Shown: positions 18,513-27,576 of the stretch, one piece after another
How the letters are laid out: every line of letters starts with the position of its first letter
Numbering within the stretch: position 1 is the stretch's first letter
Source of the DNA: Pradoshia sp. D12
Lineage (GTDB): Bacteria; Bacillota; Bacilli; Bacillales; Pradoshiaceae
NCBI RefSeq assembly: GCF_008935075.1
Contig: NZ_CP044545.1
Span: forward strand, 833,501 to 897,500
Direction of reading: 5' to 3'
DNA length: 64,000 nucleotides
Position numbers and translations under genes: made by a program
Notes under the pieces: model-generated
What the model was told of the DNA's origin: nothing
The model's input: only the letters and a program-made list of their open reading frames with translations
Database searches by the model: none

Positions 18513-19697
18513 TTAGAAATAGCGCCATTCCTGAAAACCGATGGCTGCACTGCCCAAGGTCTTTGCGGCAATTAACATGGCTTTCTCATTAAAATCGAAT
18601 AAAGGATGGTGGTGTGGATAAGGGTGATCTGTGTTCTCGGGAGCAGCGCCTGTAAAAAACATAGATCCTCTGACCTGTTGAAGATAGTACGAGAAATCCT
18701 CTCCTACCAACAGGGGTGTAAGTTTTTTTATGTTTTCGCATCCGACGATTTCGGTTGCCTTATATTCAATATAGTCAGTCTCTGATGGATGATTAATGGT
18801 TGGAGGATATCCTCTGAAGTATCTCAGTTCATATTGGCAGTTATTTGCCAGGCAGACACCTTGAACAATTCGTTCAATTTCCTCAATAATTTGTTCTTGA
18901 ACTTCTGATTCAAAGGTTCGGACAGTACCTTCTAAAAAGGCTTTATCAGGTATGATATTAAATGCTTCCCCAGCTTTAAATTTCCCGATTGTTAAAACGG
19001 CTGCTTCCATTGGATCAATTCTTCTGCTCGTTATAGTTTGCAGGAGAGATACGATTTCTGACGCAATGACCAATGAGTCTTTTGAAGTATGAGGCTCTGC
19101 CCCATGACCACCCTGACCGTATATGGTCACTTTAAACCGATCGGCAGTGGCGGTTATTGGGCCAGGGCTTATATAAATAGATCCAGTAGGGAATGGAGAC
19201 CAAAGATGTGTTCCAAAAATGGCATCTACACCATCAAGGCAGCCATCTTCAATCATAAATTTTGCCCCACCGGGAGCAAGTTCTTCTGCATGCTGATGTA
19301 TAAAGACATATGTTCCTTCCAACAGATGCTGCATTTCTTTAATCGCTTTGGCCAATATTAGCAATAAAGCTGTGTGTCCGTCATGGCCACAGGCATGCAT
19401 GACTCCAGGGACTGTTGAGCGGTAAGAGACATTTTTTCCATCCTGGATGGGGAGGGCATCAAAATCTGCACGCAGGGCAACTGTTCTGCCAGGGGATTTA
19501 CCATGTATGGTCGCCACAATCCCGCCACCTCCAACATTGCTTCGGATAGGGACATTTAATTCTTTATAAAAATTTTTTATGAATTGTACTGTTTTCTTTT
19601 CATGAAAGGAAAGCTCAGGGTGCTTATGCAAATAACGGCGAATGGCCACCATTTCTTTGAAATCATCTTCTAATCTTTGAAATAGCTCCTTTTCCAT
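18513..19697 (-). CDS. yhaA: M20-family amidohydrolase YhaA
   Basis: 394 residues. Metal-dependent amidohydrolase of the M20D (hippurate/N-acyl-amino-acid hydrolase) group: RRYLHKHPELSFHE near the start, ACGHDGHTALLL with metal ligands, and HQHAEELAPGGA with the catalytic Glu pair. It hydrolyses N-acyl amino acids in the cytoplasm; the physiological substrate is not fixed. ATG with AGGGGG. Confidence 0.9.
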   Translation of the reverse strand: MEKELFQRLEDDFKEMVAIRRYLHKHPELSFHEKKTVQFIKNFYKELNVPIRSNVGGGGIVATIHGKSPGRTVALRADFDALPIQDGKNVSYRSTVPGVMHACGHDGHTALLLILAKAIKEMQHLLEGTYVFIHQHAEELAPGGAKFMIEDGCLDGVDAIFGTHLWSPFPTGSIYISPGPITATADRFKVTIYGQGGHGAEPHTSKDSLVIASEIVSLLQTITSRRIDPMEAAVLTIGKFKAGEAFNIIPDKAFLEGTVRTFESEVQEQIIEEIERIVQGVCLANNCQYELRYFRGYPPTINHPSETDYIEYKATEIVGCENIKKLTPLLVGEDFSYYLQQVRGSMFFTGAAPENTDHPYPHHHPLFDFNEKAMLIAAKTLGSAAIGFQEWRYF

Positions 19698-19762
19698 ATA
19701 ATCCCCCTAATTAAATGACATGGTTTCCTAGTATCCTTATTTACATAATTAACCATTATTAA

Positions 19763-19791
19763 ACTAAATTTAGTAAAACTTCTATAAGTTT
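19763..19791. promoter_or_regulatory. Adjacent palindromes upstream of yhaA
   Basis: ACTAAATTTAGT (perfect 12-bp palindrome) is followed one base later by AAACTTCTATAAGTTT (6-bp arms, 4-base loop). TTTAGTA recurs twice. It may be an operator for yhaA; no regulator is identified. Confidence 0.4.
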
Positions 19792-19902
19792 AGTAGATTG
19801 ACATTTTAAAAAAAGGATAAACAATGATTAAGGAGCCAAATAGATGATATGTCAGTATGGTTATCATTGTAGACGGTTTTCAAATATGATAATTGCCTTC
19901 CC

Positions 19903-20397
19903 CTACTTGTTTTCTTCTTTGTAAGCATGAAAGGTGACAGTGTAAGGACTGCCTGTAAACAATACCTGTGTGTTAAAAAGGCTGGACTTATTTGGGACTA
20001 GTGCACTTGTATCCCCTTTTGCATAGGCCTGTTCGTTCTTCCAGTTTGTCAAAACAACATAGGTATCAGATTTGATAGGGCTAAGTATACGCATCGCATG
20101 GATCCCAGTTTCATTTTTGATAGACACTAATTTATTTTTAAGGTCAAATTCAAATGCAGGCCGATCTTCAATAGAAACAGGTATATTATGTAGAGCATAA
20201 AATCCTTCTTGTTTAAGTGGACCGAATCCATCCAAAACTTCGAACTTTCTTGCTGAAGAAAAGATTGTTTTCTGATCCGTTTCATGAATCAGAGCGGCAG
20301 TTTTAGGATTGTTCAATAAAATAAGAGGTAAATTTGCTCGTTTATCTTGTATCCTTTTTAAAAAGCTGAAGGTTCCTGTCGTTATATAGAAGTTCAT
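19903..20397 (-). CDS. hmoB: Haem-degrading monooxygenase HmoB
   Basis: 164 residues. The C-terminal half is an ABM/antibiotic-biosynthesis-monooxygenase fold (about 85-160, with SDTYVVLTNWKNEQAYAKG), preceded by an HmoB-type N-terminal domain. HmoB (YhgC) opens the haem ring and releases iron. Its place next to the haem synthesis operon matches B. subtilis. ATG with AGGGGGC. The usual start and length are kept. Confidence 0.87.
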   Translation of the reverse strand: MNFYITTGTFSFLKRIQDKRANLPLILLNNPKTAALIHETDQKTIFSSARKFEVLDGFGPLKQEGFYALHNIPVSIEDRPAFEFDLKNKLVSIKNETGIHAMRILSPIKSDTYVVLTNWKNEQAYAKGDTSALVPNKSSLFNTQVLFTGSPYTVTFHAYKEENK

Positions 20398-20559
20398 TAT
20401 TTGCCCCCTGATTAGATATTTTAGTATAATGGAGTCGTTAGTTAATAGTAATTATTCTAATTTGTAACATTTTATTTACCCATTATTAGTTAAGTCATAA
20501 CCTACATTGCTGTTAGGTAAGGAGCATTTAACTATAATGGTTTAAATTAAGTCTATTTT

Positions 20560-20588
20560 TTGACAATTTTTTCACGATTATATACAAG
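20560..20588 (+). promoter_or_regulatory. Promoter of hemEHY
   Basis: A perfect -35 TTGACA and TACAAG at 17 bases (or TATACA at 15), about 97 bases before hemE. Confidence 0.55.
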
Positions 20589-20684
20589 GAAAGGCTGAAA
20601 GGATATAGTTGTTATTGATGCCTAAACGATGTAATTCAGGAAAAAAATATAAAATATATAGTAAAAAAGAGGGGCGGAGCGGCT

Positions 20685-21746
20685 TTGAGACAAAAATTCA
20701 ATGATACCTTCCTAAAAGCAATTAATAAAGAGAAGGTAAATCACACTCCAGTATGGTATATGAGACAGGCGGGAAGATCTCAGCCTGAATACCGAAAAAT
20801 TAAAGAAAAATATTCCTTATTTGAAATTACTCATCAACCTGAATTAGCAGCCTATGTAACTCGACTACCGGTTGAACAATACGATGTAGATGCAGCTATT
20901 CTATATAAAGATATTATGTCTCCGCTGCCTGGAATTGGTGTACAGGTTGACATTAAATCAGGAATTGGTCCGGTTATCGACAATCCAATTCAATCATTAG
21001 CCGATGTCGAAAAGCTTGGTGAATTAAATCCAGAAGAAGATGTTCCTTATATTCTCGATACGATTAAACTGTTGACTGAAGAACAATTATCCGTCCCGTT
21101 AATCGGATTTTCAGGAGCTCCTTTCACAATCGCAAGTTACATGATTGAAGGCGGTCCTTCTAAGAATTATACAAAAACAAAAGCATTTATGTATACCGAA
21201 CCAAAGGCATGGTTTGCATTAATGGATAAGCTGGCAGATACCATTATTATCTATGTGAAAGCTCAAGTAAAAGCAGGCGCAAAAGCAATCCAAATATTTG
21301 ATTCATGGGTCGGTGCCTTAAATGTTCAAGACTACCAATACTATATTAAACCAATTATGAATCGGATATTCACAGAACTTAGGGAAGTGCGAGTTCCTTT
21401 GATTATGTTCGGTGTGGGAGCAAGCCATTTGGCTAAGGAATGGAATAGCCTTCCACTTGATGTTGTCGGTCTTGACTGGAGGCTGTCCATTACTGAAGCA
21501 AGAAATATCGGAATAAACAAAACAGTAATGGGAAATCTTGATCCGGCATTGCTTACCTCATCCTGGGATGCCATTGAGAAGAAAGCAAAAGAGATTATTG
21601 AACAGGGATTACAGGAACCGGGTCATGTATTTAACCTTGGACATGGGGTCTTCCCAGAGGTGAATCCTGAAGTTCTAAAACGCCTGACTGCATTTATACA
21701 TGAGTATTCTGCAACTATCATCACATCAAAAGGAGAGGCTGAATAA
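20685..21746 (+). CDS. hemE: Uroporphyrinogen decarboxylase HemE
   Basis: 353 residues. Removes four carboxyl groups from uroporphyrinogen III to give coproporphyrinogen III. The N-terminal signature [17 protein letters not shown] and the later [17 protein letters not shown] are intact. The TTG start has GAGGGGCGGAG upstream. Stop and the next start overlap as TAATG, so hemE and hemH are coupled. Confidence 0.96.
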   Translation: MRQKFNDTFLKAINKEKVNHTPVWYMRQAGRSQPEYRKIKEKYSLFEITHQPELAAYVTRLPVEQYDVDAAILYKDIMSPLPGIGVQVDIKSGIGPVIDNPIQSLADVEKLGELNPEEDVPYILDTIKLLTEEQLSVPLIGFSGAPFTIASYMIEGGPSKNYTKTKAFMYTEPKAWFALMDKLADTIIIYVKAQVKAGAKAIQIFDSWVGALNVQDYQYYIKPIMNRIFTELREVRVPLIMFGVGASHLAKEWNSLPLDVVGLDWRLSITEARNIGINKTVMGNLDPALLTSSWDAIEKKAKEIIEQGLQEPGHVFNLGHGVFPEVNPEVLKRLTAFIHEYSATIITSKGEAE

Positions 21747-22684
21747 TGGCACATACAAAGAAAAAAATCGGTTTATTAGTAATGGCATACGGTACACCTT
21801 ATAAGGAAGAAGATATTGAGCGTTATTATACACATATTCGTCACGGAAGAAAGCCGTCTGAAGAAATGCTTGAAGACTTGACTTCAAGATATCGTGCGAT
21901 TGGCGGGATTTCACCGCTTGGAAAGACAACGGAAGATCAGGCAGCTCATTTGGAAGCAGCGCTAAATAAAGTACAGGATCAATATGAATTTGTAGCTTAT
22001 CTAGGTTTGAAACATATTGAGCCATTTATTGAAGATACTGTTGAAAAAATGCATGCTGACGGAATCACGGAGGCAGTTAGCATTGTGCTTGCACCTCATT
22101 ATTCCACTTTCAGCATTAAATCATACAATGGACGTGCAAAAGATGTTGCTGATAAATATGGCATGAAAATTACTTCAGTTGAAAGCTGGTACAAAGAACC
22201 AAACTTCATTAAATATTGGGTTGACCATGTAAAAGAAGCATTTAATCAAATGACTCCGGAGGAAAGATCAGCAGCGGTATTAATCGTATCTGCACATAGC
22301 TTACCTGAAAAAATTAAACAGCTAGGCGATCCATATGAACAGCAATTAGAAGAAACAGCAAAACTGGTTGCTGAAGGAGCAGGCGTTGAAAACTATGCGG
22401 TTGGTTGGCAAAGTGCCGGAAATACACCTGATCCATGGCTTGGACCGGATGTTCAGGATTTGACAAGAGATCTTTATGAACAACATGGATATAAAGCGTT
22501 TGTCTATACACCGGTTGGCTTTGTGGCTGAGCATTTGGAAGTTCTTTATGACAATGATTATGAATGTAAGGTGGTTACGGATGAGATAGGCGCAACATAC
22601 TATCGCCCTGCCATGCCGAATACGCATCCTGATTTCATCAATGCCATGGTTGATGCAGTTATGAAAAAAATGGAGCTTAACTGA
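21746..22684 (+). CDS. hemH: Coproporphyrin/protoporphyrin ferrochelatase HemH (CpfC)
   Basis: 312 residues. Inserts Fe(II) into the porphyrin; in Gram-positive bacteria the substrate is coproporphyrin III. Active-site His in [16 protein letters not shown] and the Glu in [13 protein letters not shown] are present. Coupled to hemE by a 1-base overlap. Confidence 0.96.
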   Translation: MAHTKKKIGLLVMAYGTPYKEEDIERYYTHIRHGRKPSEEMLEDLTSRYRAIGGISPLGKTTEDQAAHLEAALNKVQDQYEFVAYLGLKHIEPFIEDTVEKMHADGITEAVSIVLAPHYSTFSIKSYNGRAKDVADKYGMKITSVESWYKEPNFIKYWVDHVKEAFNQMTPEERSAAVLIVSAHSLPEKIKQLGDPYEQQLEETAKLVAEGAGVENYAVGWQSAGNTPDPWLGPDVQDLTRDLYEQHGYKAFVYTPVGFVAEHLEVLYDNDYECKVVTDEIGATYYRPAMPNTHPDFINAMVDAVMKKMELN

Positions 22685-22713
22685 TAACCAACAATGAAAA
22701 GAAGGCGATAAAA

Positions 22714-24147
22714 TTGGATTCAACGAAACAAAATATTGCAATCATTGGTGGTGGAATCGCGGGTCTGACGGCAGCCTATTACCTTGATAAAAAAGTAAAG
22801 GAAGACAATCTTCCATATAATGTAATTCTAATAGAGTCTACAACTAGGCTTGGCGGTAAAATGCAAACGGTAGAACGTGACGGTTTTGTCATTGAAAGAG
22901 GCCCAGATTCATTCTTGGCTCGAAAGAAGAGCATGACAGAATTGGCGAAAGAAGTGGGTCTTGAAAGCACGATTGTTCCAAATTCAACAGGGAAATCTTA
23001 TATTCTCGTAAAGGATAACCTTCATCCAATTCCGGGTGGATCGGTTATGGGGATTCCTACGGAGATAGGGCCGTTTATTACAACGGGGCTGTTTTCTCTA
23101 TCAGGTAAAATGAGAGCAGCTATGGATTTTATCCTGCCGCGTTCTAAAGAGCCAGGCGATCAGCCATTAGGGAAATTTTTAAGGCGCCGTCTTGGGGATG
23201 AGATAGTGGAGAATCTGGTTGAGCCTCTTCTTTCAGGAATTTATGCAGGCGATCTCGACAAGTTAAGCACAATGTCCACGTTTCCTGATATGCTAAAATT
23301 GGAGAAGAAATACAGAAGCATTGTATTGGGTACAAAAAAGAACCGTCCTAAAAAACCAGTATCACAAGACAATAAATCAGCAGGAGATAGCAAAATTGGT
23401 ATGTTCCGAACCTTTAATAAAGGGCTGCAATCATTGACGGATGCCATTGAAGCAAAGCTTCCAGCAAATCAAATCCTTAAAGGGACGAGAGTTGATGGGA
23501 TTATTAAAACAGGTGAAGGATATATGCTGACATTAAATAATGGGGATCGGTTACCTGTCATTTCAGCTATATTGGCTACTCCCCATCAGGCTGTTCCGCA
23601 AATGCTGCCGGATTATGGGATGTTTGAGCCGTTTAAGGTAATACCTTCCACATCGGTTGCAACGGTATCAATGGCATTTGATGCAAGCGCGATTAAAGAG
23701 GATATTGATGGAACAGGATTCCTTGTATCAAGAAACAGTGATTATACGATTACGGCTTGTACATGGACTCATAAAAAATGGCCGCATACTACGCCTCATG
23801 GCAAGGTTTTACTGCGCTGTTATGTAGGAAGAGCCGGTGATGAGGTAGTCGTAGACTTATCAGACGGTGAAATTGAACAAATTGTATTGGATGATTTAAA
23901 CAGAATCATGCAAATTACTGAAAAACCGGATTTCACCATCGTCACTCGTTGGAATGAAGGGATGCCTCAGTACGAAGTCGGTCATTTAGATCGTTTAAAA
24001 ATGATTAAAGAAAGAATGGACAAGGAGCTTCCGGGAATTTATCTGGCCGGAGCATCCTATCATGGTATTGGAATGCCTGACTGTATTGATCAGGGGATTG
24101 CTGCCATGAATCAGGTCCTTACATTTATTAAAGAAAAAAATCTATAA
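22714..24147 (+). CDS. hemY: Coproporphyrinogen III oxidase HemY (CgoX)
   Basis: 477 residues. FAD-binding Rossmann motif IIGGGIAGLTAAYYL at the N-terminus; the substrate-binding domain follows and the FAD C-terminal motif IYLAGASYHGIGMPDCI is kept. Oxidises coproporphyrinogen III to coproporphyrin III in the Gram-positive haem route. TTG start with AGAAGGCG. Last gene of the operon, with a strong terminator. Confidence 0.95.
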   Translation: MDSTKQNIAIIGGGIAGLTAAYYLDKKVKEDNLPYNVILIESTTRLGGKMQTVERDGFVIERGPDSFLARKKSMTELAKEVGLESTIVPNSTGKSYILVKDNLHPIPGGSVMGIPTEIGPFITTGLFSLSGKMRAAMDFILPRSKEPGDQPLGKFLRRRLGDEIVENLVEPLLSGIYAGDLDKLSTMSTFPDMLKLEKKYRSIVLGTKKNRPKKPVSQDNKSAGDSKIGMFRTFNKGLQSLTDAIEAKLPANQILKGTRVDGIIKTGEGYMLTLNNGDRLPVISAILATPHQAVPQMLPDYGMFEPFKVIPSTSVATVSMAFDASAIKEDIDGTGFLVSRNSDYTITACTWTHKKWPHTTPHGKVLLRCYVGRAGDEVVVDLSDGEIEQIVLDDLNRIMQITEKPDFTIVTRWNEGMPQYEVGHLDRLKMIKERMDKELPGIYLAGASYHGIGMPDCIDQGIAAMNQVLTFIKEKNL

Positions 24148-24162
24148 CTTTACAAAATAAAC

Positions 24163-24211
24163 AAATCCGATTAATTCCTCTTATTATGGAGAAGAATTAA
24201 TCGGATTTTTT
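24163..24211 (+). terminator. Terminator of hemEHY
   Basis: A 15-bp stem, AAATCCGATTAATTC with GAATTAATCGGATTT, ends in T6. Confidence 0.93.
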
Positions 24212-24375
24212 ATATCTTTTTATTGGGCTCTGTTCGTAGATATTGTTTGCCAATTAAACTTACTTCTTATTTAACTATCGGGGGAAGGATTAGCTGGATA
24301 GCTAGCTAATTGCAGGAATTTGCCTATAAGGAAACGAATTACCTATCTATTATAAATAATAAGTGAGGAATATTT

Positions 24376-24905
24376 ATGCTGTTTCAAAATGGTAATCTAA
24401 AGGTTCGAAGATTAGAAAAAAAGGATAAATATCTATTGGTAAAATGGCTATCACACCCAACGGTTCTCGAATTTTATGAGGGTAGAGACAACCCATTTAA
24501 TTTAGAAAAAGTTGAAAAAGCTTTTTATCCACCTGAAGATAGTGAAGTGAGATGTATTGTGGAAATCGAGATACCGAAATTGGATATATTCAATTTTACC
24601 AATTGGATGATGACACAAAAAATGACTATGGATTTTTTCAAGAAAATGTTTTTGGTACTGACCAATTTATTGGGGAAATAGATTATTGGAATAAAGGGAT
24701 TGGAACATTACTTGTATCATCTATGGTTTATTTTTTAACTGAAGAAAAAGGAGCTGAAAGAGTAGTGATGGCCCCTCAATTAAGAAATACAAGGGCTATC
24801 AGATGCTATGAAAAATGTGGATTTAAAAAGGTTAAAATACTGACTAAGAATGAATTGCACGAAGGGGAATTTCAGGACTGTTGGTTAATGGAGTACCATA
24901 AATAA
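24376..24905 (+). pseudogene. Frameshifted GNAT / AAC(6')-like acetyltransferase
   Basis: Two overlapping frames together spell one GNAT protein of about 175 residues. The first (from 24376) gives LKVRRLEKKDKYLLVKWLSH to RCIVE. The second frame continues with TEIGYIQFYQLDDD, then FIGEIDYWNKGIGT, RAIRCYEKCGFKK and a DCWLMEYHK end. The switch lies at about 24555-24580, consistent with loss of one base or gain of two. The continuation resembles aminoglycoside 6'-N-acetyltransferases. It should not give a full product unless frameshifting occurs. Confidence 0.85.
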
Positions 24906-24925
24906 TTTTCCCCTTCAACTATGTG

Positions 24926-24959
24926 GGGTATTAACCCAAGACGGATTAACGCCCTTTTT
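24926..24959 (+). terminator. Terminator after the acetyltransferase remnant
   Basis: GGGTATTAA pairs with TTAACGCCC apart from one mismatch, and TTTTT follows. Confidence 0.55.
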
Positions 24960-25207
24960 ATAATACGAAGGACAGTTTAGTTCAAAGGGGATTTTATTAA
25001 TATCAGTGAATACATTAGATAATTCTATAGTGGTTAATTAAAATAGAGATAACGCAGGCGATTGCAAATAAGGTGTCGCACCCTAGGAGTTAGTTTTACT
25101 CTAACTTTTCGGATATGGCACCAAAATAGTCTCTTTTTATTAAGCTATTAGTAATAACCTCTACGAACAGCATTTTGTTTTATAAAAAAGAATCAGCTGA
25201 AAAATAT
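24960..25207. other. Non-coding stretch
   Basis: No gene seen. Around 25078-25125 a GAGTTAG/CTAACTTT inverted repeat sits between GGTGTCGCACC and ATGGCACC, resembling a small mobile-element end or folded RNA remnant. Confidence 0.35.
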
Positions 25208-25342
25208 TTAATTCTCTTTCAATGCTGCATCCTCAAGATCATGTGAAGATTGTATTAATTTTGTTAAATAGATATTACCTGCCGTTTCACCGATTATTAA
25301 TAGTATGATAAAAAATATAAAGGCCAGCATCCAGGTTATCAT
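25208..25342 (-). CDS. 44-residue membrane peptide, function unknown
   Basis: ATG on the minus strand at 25342, preceded by AAGGAGTGATTGA, encodes 44 residues: MITWMLAFIFFIILLIIG as a membrane helix, then a polar tail ending DLEDAALKEN. The ribosome-binding site and clean helix-plus-tail layout argue for a real gene. No family recognised. Confidence 0.5.
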   Translation of the reverse strand: MITWMLAFIFFIILLIIGETAGNIYLTKLIQSSHDLEDAALKEN

Positions 25343-25425
25343 ATTCAATCACTCCTTAGCTTCTGAAGTACTATATATGAGTCCTATTACAGCTTTATAC
25401 CCACATTCAGAAGGAGGCAATCACC

Positions 25426-25491
25426 TTGAATAATAAAATTGGAGATATGACGATGATTCAATCCCTAGCGGCAACGGGGGAGAACAGATAG
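25426..25491 (+). CDS. Possible 21-residue peptide
   Basis: TTG with AAGGAGG at eight bases' distance encodes MNNKIGDMTMIQSLAATGEN plus Arg before a stop. It may be a leader peptide or the intact start of a decayed gene. The ribosome-binding site is the only support. Confidence 0.25.
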   Translation: MNNKIGDMTMIQSLAATGENR

Positions 25492-25573
25492 CTGTGTAAA
25501 AACATAGGCTATCTATTATTTAGAAGGGATTGCATTTTAGAACCTAGTTATTTCTTATCTAAATACAATGAAG

Positions 25574-25642
25574 ACAGTCTAATAACGAAGAAACGCTCAA
25601 ATGATGTGAACCACCGTTTGAGCGTTTCTTTATAAAGACTGT
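25574..25642 (+). terminator. Strong nested hairpin
   Basis: The inner stem is AAGAAACGCTCAAA with TTTGAGCGTTTCTT (14 bp); the outer stem is ACAGTCT with AGACTGT. It is followed by TTTTC. It lies after the 21-residue frame and looks like the surviving terminator of a lost gene. Confidence 0.7.
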
Positions 25643-25749
25643 TTTCATAGAGATTGCTGTTATTGTTACTATTAATCTGAGATGTAAAGGAAGGGCTATA
25701 CTTGTTATCAACAAACGCTACATCCATGATAGGAATAAAAGATATAGAA

Positions 25750-25926
25750 TTATTTCATTAATGTTTCCCCTGTTAAAATTTTATATAGGTCTGTTGAATC
25801 TTGCTTTGATAATTTTATATATTTATCGCTATCGGTAACTATCTCTATATTTTCATTATTAGAGCTAATCCATAGTAGATAGGATGCTAATTTTTCGGAG
25901 CTATCTTTATTATTCTTGGAGCGTTT
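25750..25926 (-). pseudogene. 3' remnant of an unknown gene, minus strand
   Basis: An open minus-strand frame without a start ends with a coding-like stretch (LASYLLWISSNNENIEIV, then DKYIKLSKQDSTDLYKIL and GETLMK) and a stop at 25750. Its amino-acid make-up is protein-like. It is cut off upstream around 25895-25926, where a different gene's remnant begins on the other strand. Family unknown. Confidence 0.45.
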
Positions 25927-26016
25927 TTAGGACTTATTACAATAGCAAATGGAATTCTTATAGTGTTGATTGGAATTATAAGATGGATTATTGTCTTTTT
26001 TCAAAGGGGAGATTAA
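25891..26016 (+). pseudogene. 3' remnant of a membrane-protein gene, plus strand
   Basis: An in-frame plus-strand stretch of about 40 codons with no start gives GAIFIILGAFLGLITIANG followed by a second hydrophobic run and a QRGD end, then TAA. It looks like the last two helices of a membrane protein. It abuts and overlaps the minus-strand remnant, marking a deletion or inversion junction. Confidence 0.5.
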
Positions 26017-26201
26017 CAATTCTTTCTTCTATAGAACCGAAATTCGAATTGATAAAGGGTTTAAAGTAGAAGCAGACCATTGTTTAGCTATATGTTGAAA
26101 AGTTAACATCAATAAAGGATTTCTTACTATAGGAACTCTTATCAAGTGAATTTATAAATGAATGATTTATTTATGTTTTCTTTAAAAATAACCTAAAAAA
26201 T

Positions 26202-26231
26202 AACCAGCCATATATAATTGGCTGGTTTTTT
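26202..26231 (+). terminator. Terminator
   Basis: AACCAGCCA pairs with TGGCTGGTT, with T6. No intact plus-strand gene precedes it; it probably belonged to the membrane-protein remnant. Confidence 0.85.
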
Positions 26232-26336
26232 GCAAATCGCAAAATAGAGGGAATTTAAAAAATCAGGGACTGTATGAATACAGTCGATATGAGCACCCCA
26301 GGATTAAAGGGGATTGCTGCTAACATTATTTAAAGA

Positions 26337-26471
26337 CTATTCAGATACATGACGCAGGCATTTATCACAGACGATTCCGTAGCATTCGTGCTGTTCTTCA
26401 ATGTTTTCACCGCATTCTGAACATTTCTTAGGGGGCAAATTTCTGAAGAATTCCATAACGTTTCGTACCAT
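26337..26471 (-). CDS. yhfH: YhfH-family small zinc-ribbon-like protein
   Basis: 44 residues, ATG with CGGAGG. It has NLPPKKCSECGENIEEQHEC and then CDKCLRH, i.e. two CxxC pairs able to bind a metal, probably zinc. Sequence and place directly before yhfI match the YhfH family. Function unknown. Its promoter is overlapped by three copies of a 10-bp motif (26501-26580). Confidence 0.85.
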   Translation of the reverse strand: MVRNVMEFFRNLPPKKCSECGENIEEQHECYGIVCDKCLRHVSE

Positions 26472-26500
26472 GTTTAAAACCTCCGTTTTTTTAATTGATT

Positions 26501-26580
26501 TATAACAGATAGTCCATTTTCGAATCTGTTATATAACTGCTTGATAATGTCATTGTATTATAACAGATATGGAAAGTCAA
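26501..26580 (-). promoter_or_regulatory. yhfH promoter with three operator-like repeats
   Basis: Minus-strand promoter TTGACT (26575-26580) and TACAAT (26552-26557), 17-base spacer. TATAACAGAT occurs at 26501-26510 and 26559-26568 and inverted (ATCTGTTATA) at 26524-26533. One copy lies inside the promoter spacer and the other two form a downstream dyad, as expected for a repressor site. Confidence 0.65.
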
Positions 26581-26820
26581 CGCTGTTTTAAGACAATTTT
26601 GAAAAAGATGAAAAAATAGGCTAATTGTTATATATTGAGTGTGAAGCTATATTAGATTTTGCGAAGTCATAACCATGAAATTGGTTATAATTGCATGCAA
26701 TTAATGGAAAAGGACAGATTATGAGAAAGAACGATAGGAATTTTATAGCTTATAGATTTCGTTACAGCCATTTGCCAACAAACAATATAAAGTTAGATTG
26801 ATTTTTAATGGGGGGATAAA

Positions 26821-27558
26821 ATGCGTTTAACAGTTATCGGGTTTTGGGGCGGCTATCCTGGGAAGAAAGAAGCCAGTTCGGGTTATCTGATTGAGCATGA
26901 AGGATTTAAATTGCTGCTTGATTGTGGAAGCGGAGTATTATCTCAGTTACAGGAATACATAAGACCAGGCGATTTGGACGCCGTTCTTTTATCACATTTT
27001 CATACAGATCATATTGCAGATATAGGGGTCCTGCAGCATGCATTATTAATCGATCAAATGGTAGGAATTGAAAAAGAGCCATTGCCTATATATGCTCATA
27101 CGGAAGATAAAGCTACAGCTGTTACTCTGACATATAAAAGCCAGACTGTATGGGAACCTATTGTGGAAGGGAAATCTGTTCAAATTGGTCCTTTCCATGT
27201 TAAGGCACTTAAGACGAAGCATTCCGTTCCATGCTATGCTTATGTTATTGAAGCAGGGGGCAAAAGATTGGCTTATACGGCAGATACAGCCTATTTTCCT
27301 GAACTCGTGTCTTTTTTCAGGGATGCGAATGTTTTACTATGCGAGTGCAATTTTTATGAGGGCATGGATATGGCTGAAAGGGCCGGTCATTTAACCAGCA
27401 TTCAAGCCGGAGAAATAGCCAGGGATGCAGCAGTTCAAACCTTAATCTTGACCCATTTGCCGCACTTCGGGAATCAGAATGATCTGGTAAAGCAAGCCGC
27501 AAAAGTCTATAAGGGTGAGATTGATTTAGCCAAGACTGGTTTACAAATTTATATTTAA
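26821..27558 (+). CDS. yhfI: MBL-fold metallo-hydrolase YhfI
   Basis: 245 residues of the metallo-beta-lactamase superfamily: metal-binding HFHTDHIAD, later TADTAYFP and LTHLPHF. Related to RNase Z/phosphodiesterase-like MBL proteins; substrate unknown. ATG with GGGGGG. Followed 18 bases later by lplJ, as in B. subtilis, so probably one operon. Confidence 0.88.
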   Translation: MRLTVIGFWGGYPGKKEASSGYLIEHEGFKLLLDCGSGVLSQLQEYIRPGDLDAVLLSHFHTDHIADIGVLQHALLIDQMVGIEKEPLPIYAHTEDKATAVTLTYKSQTVWEPIVEGKSVQIGPFHVKALKTKHSVPCYAYVIEAGGKRLAYTADTAYFPELVSFFRDANVLLCECNFYEGMDMAERAGHLTSIQAGEIARDAAVQTLILTHLPHFGNQNDLVKQAAKVYKGEIDLAKTGLQIYI

Positions 27559-27576
27559 TTTTAGGGGGATTGAGTA

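Noticed and set aside
25884-26069. 61-codon plus-strand ORF across the remnant junction
   Set aside because: No ribosome-binding site; it is in a different frame from the clear membrane-protein tail, so it is a shadow.
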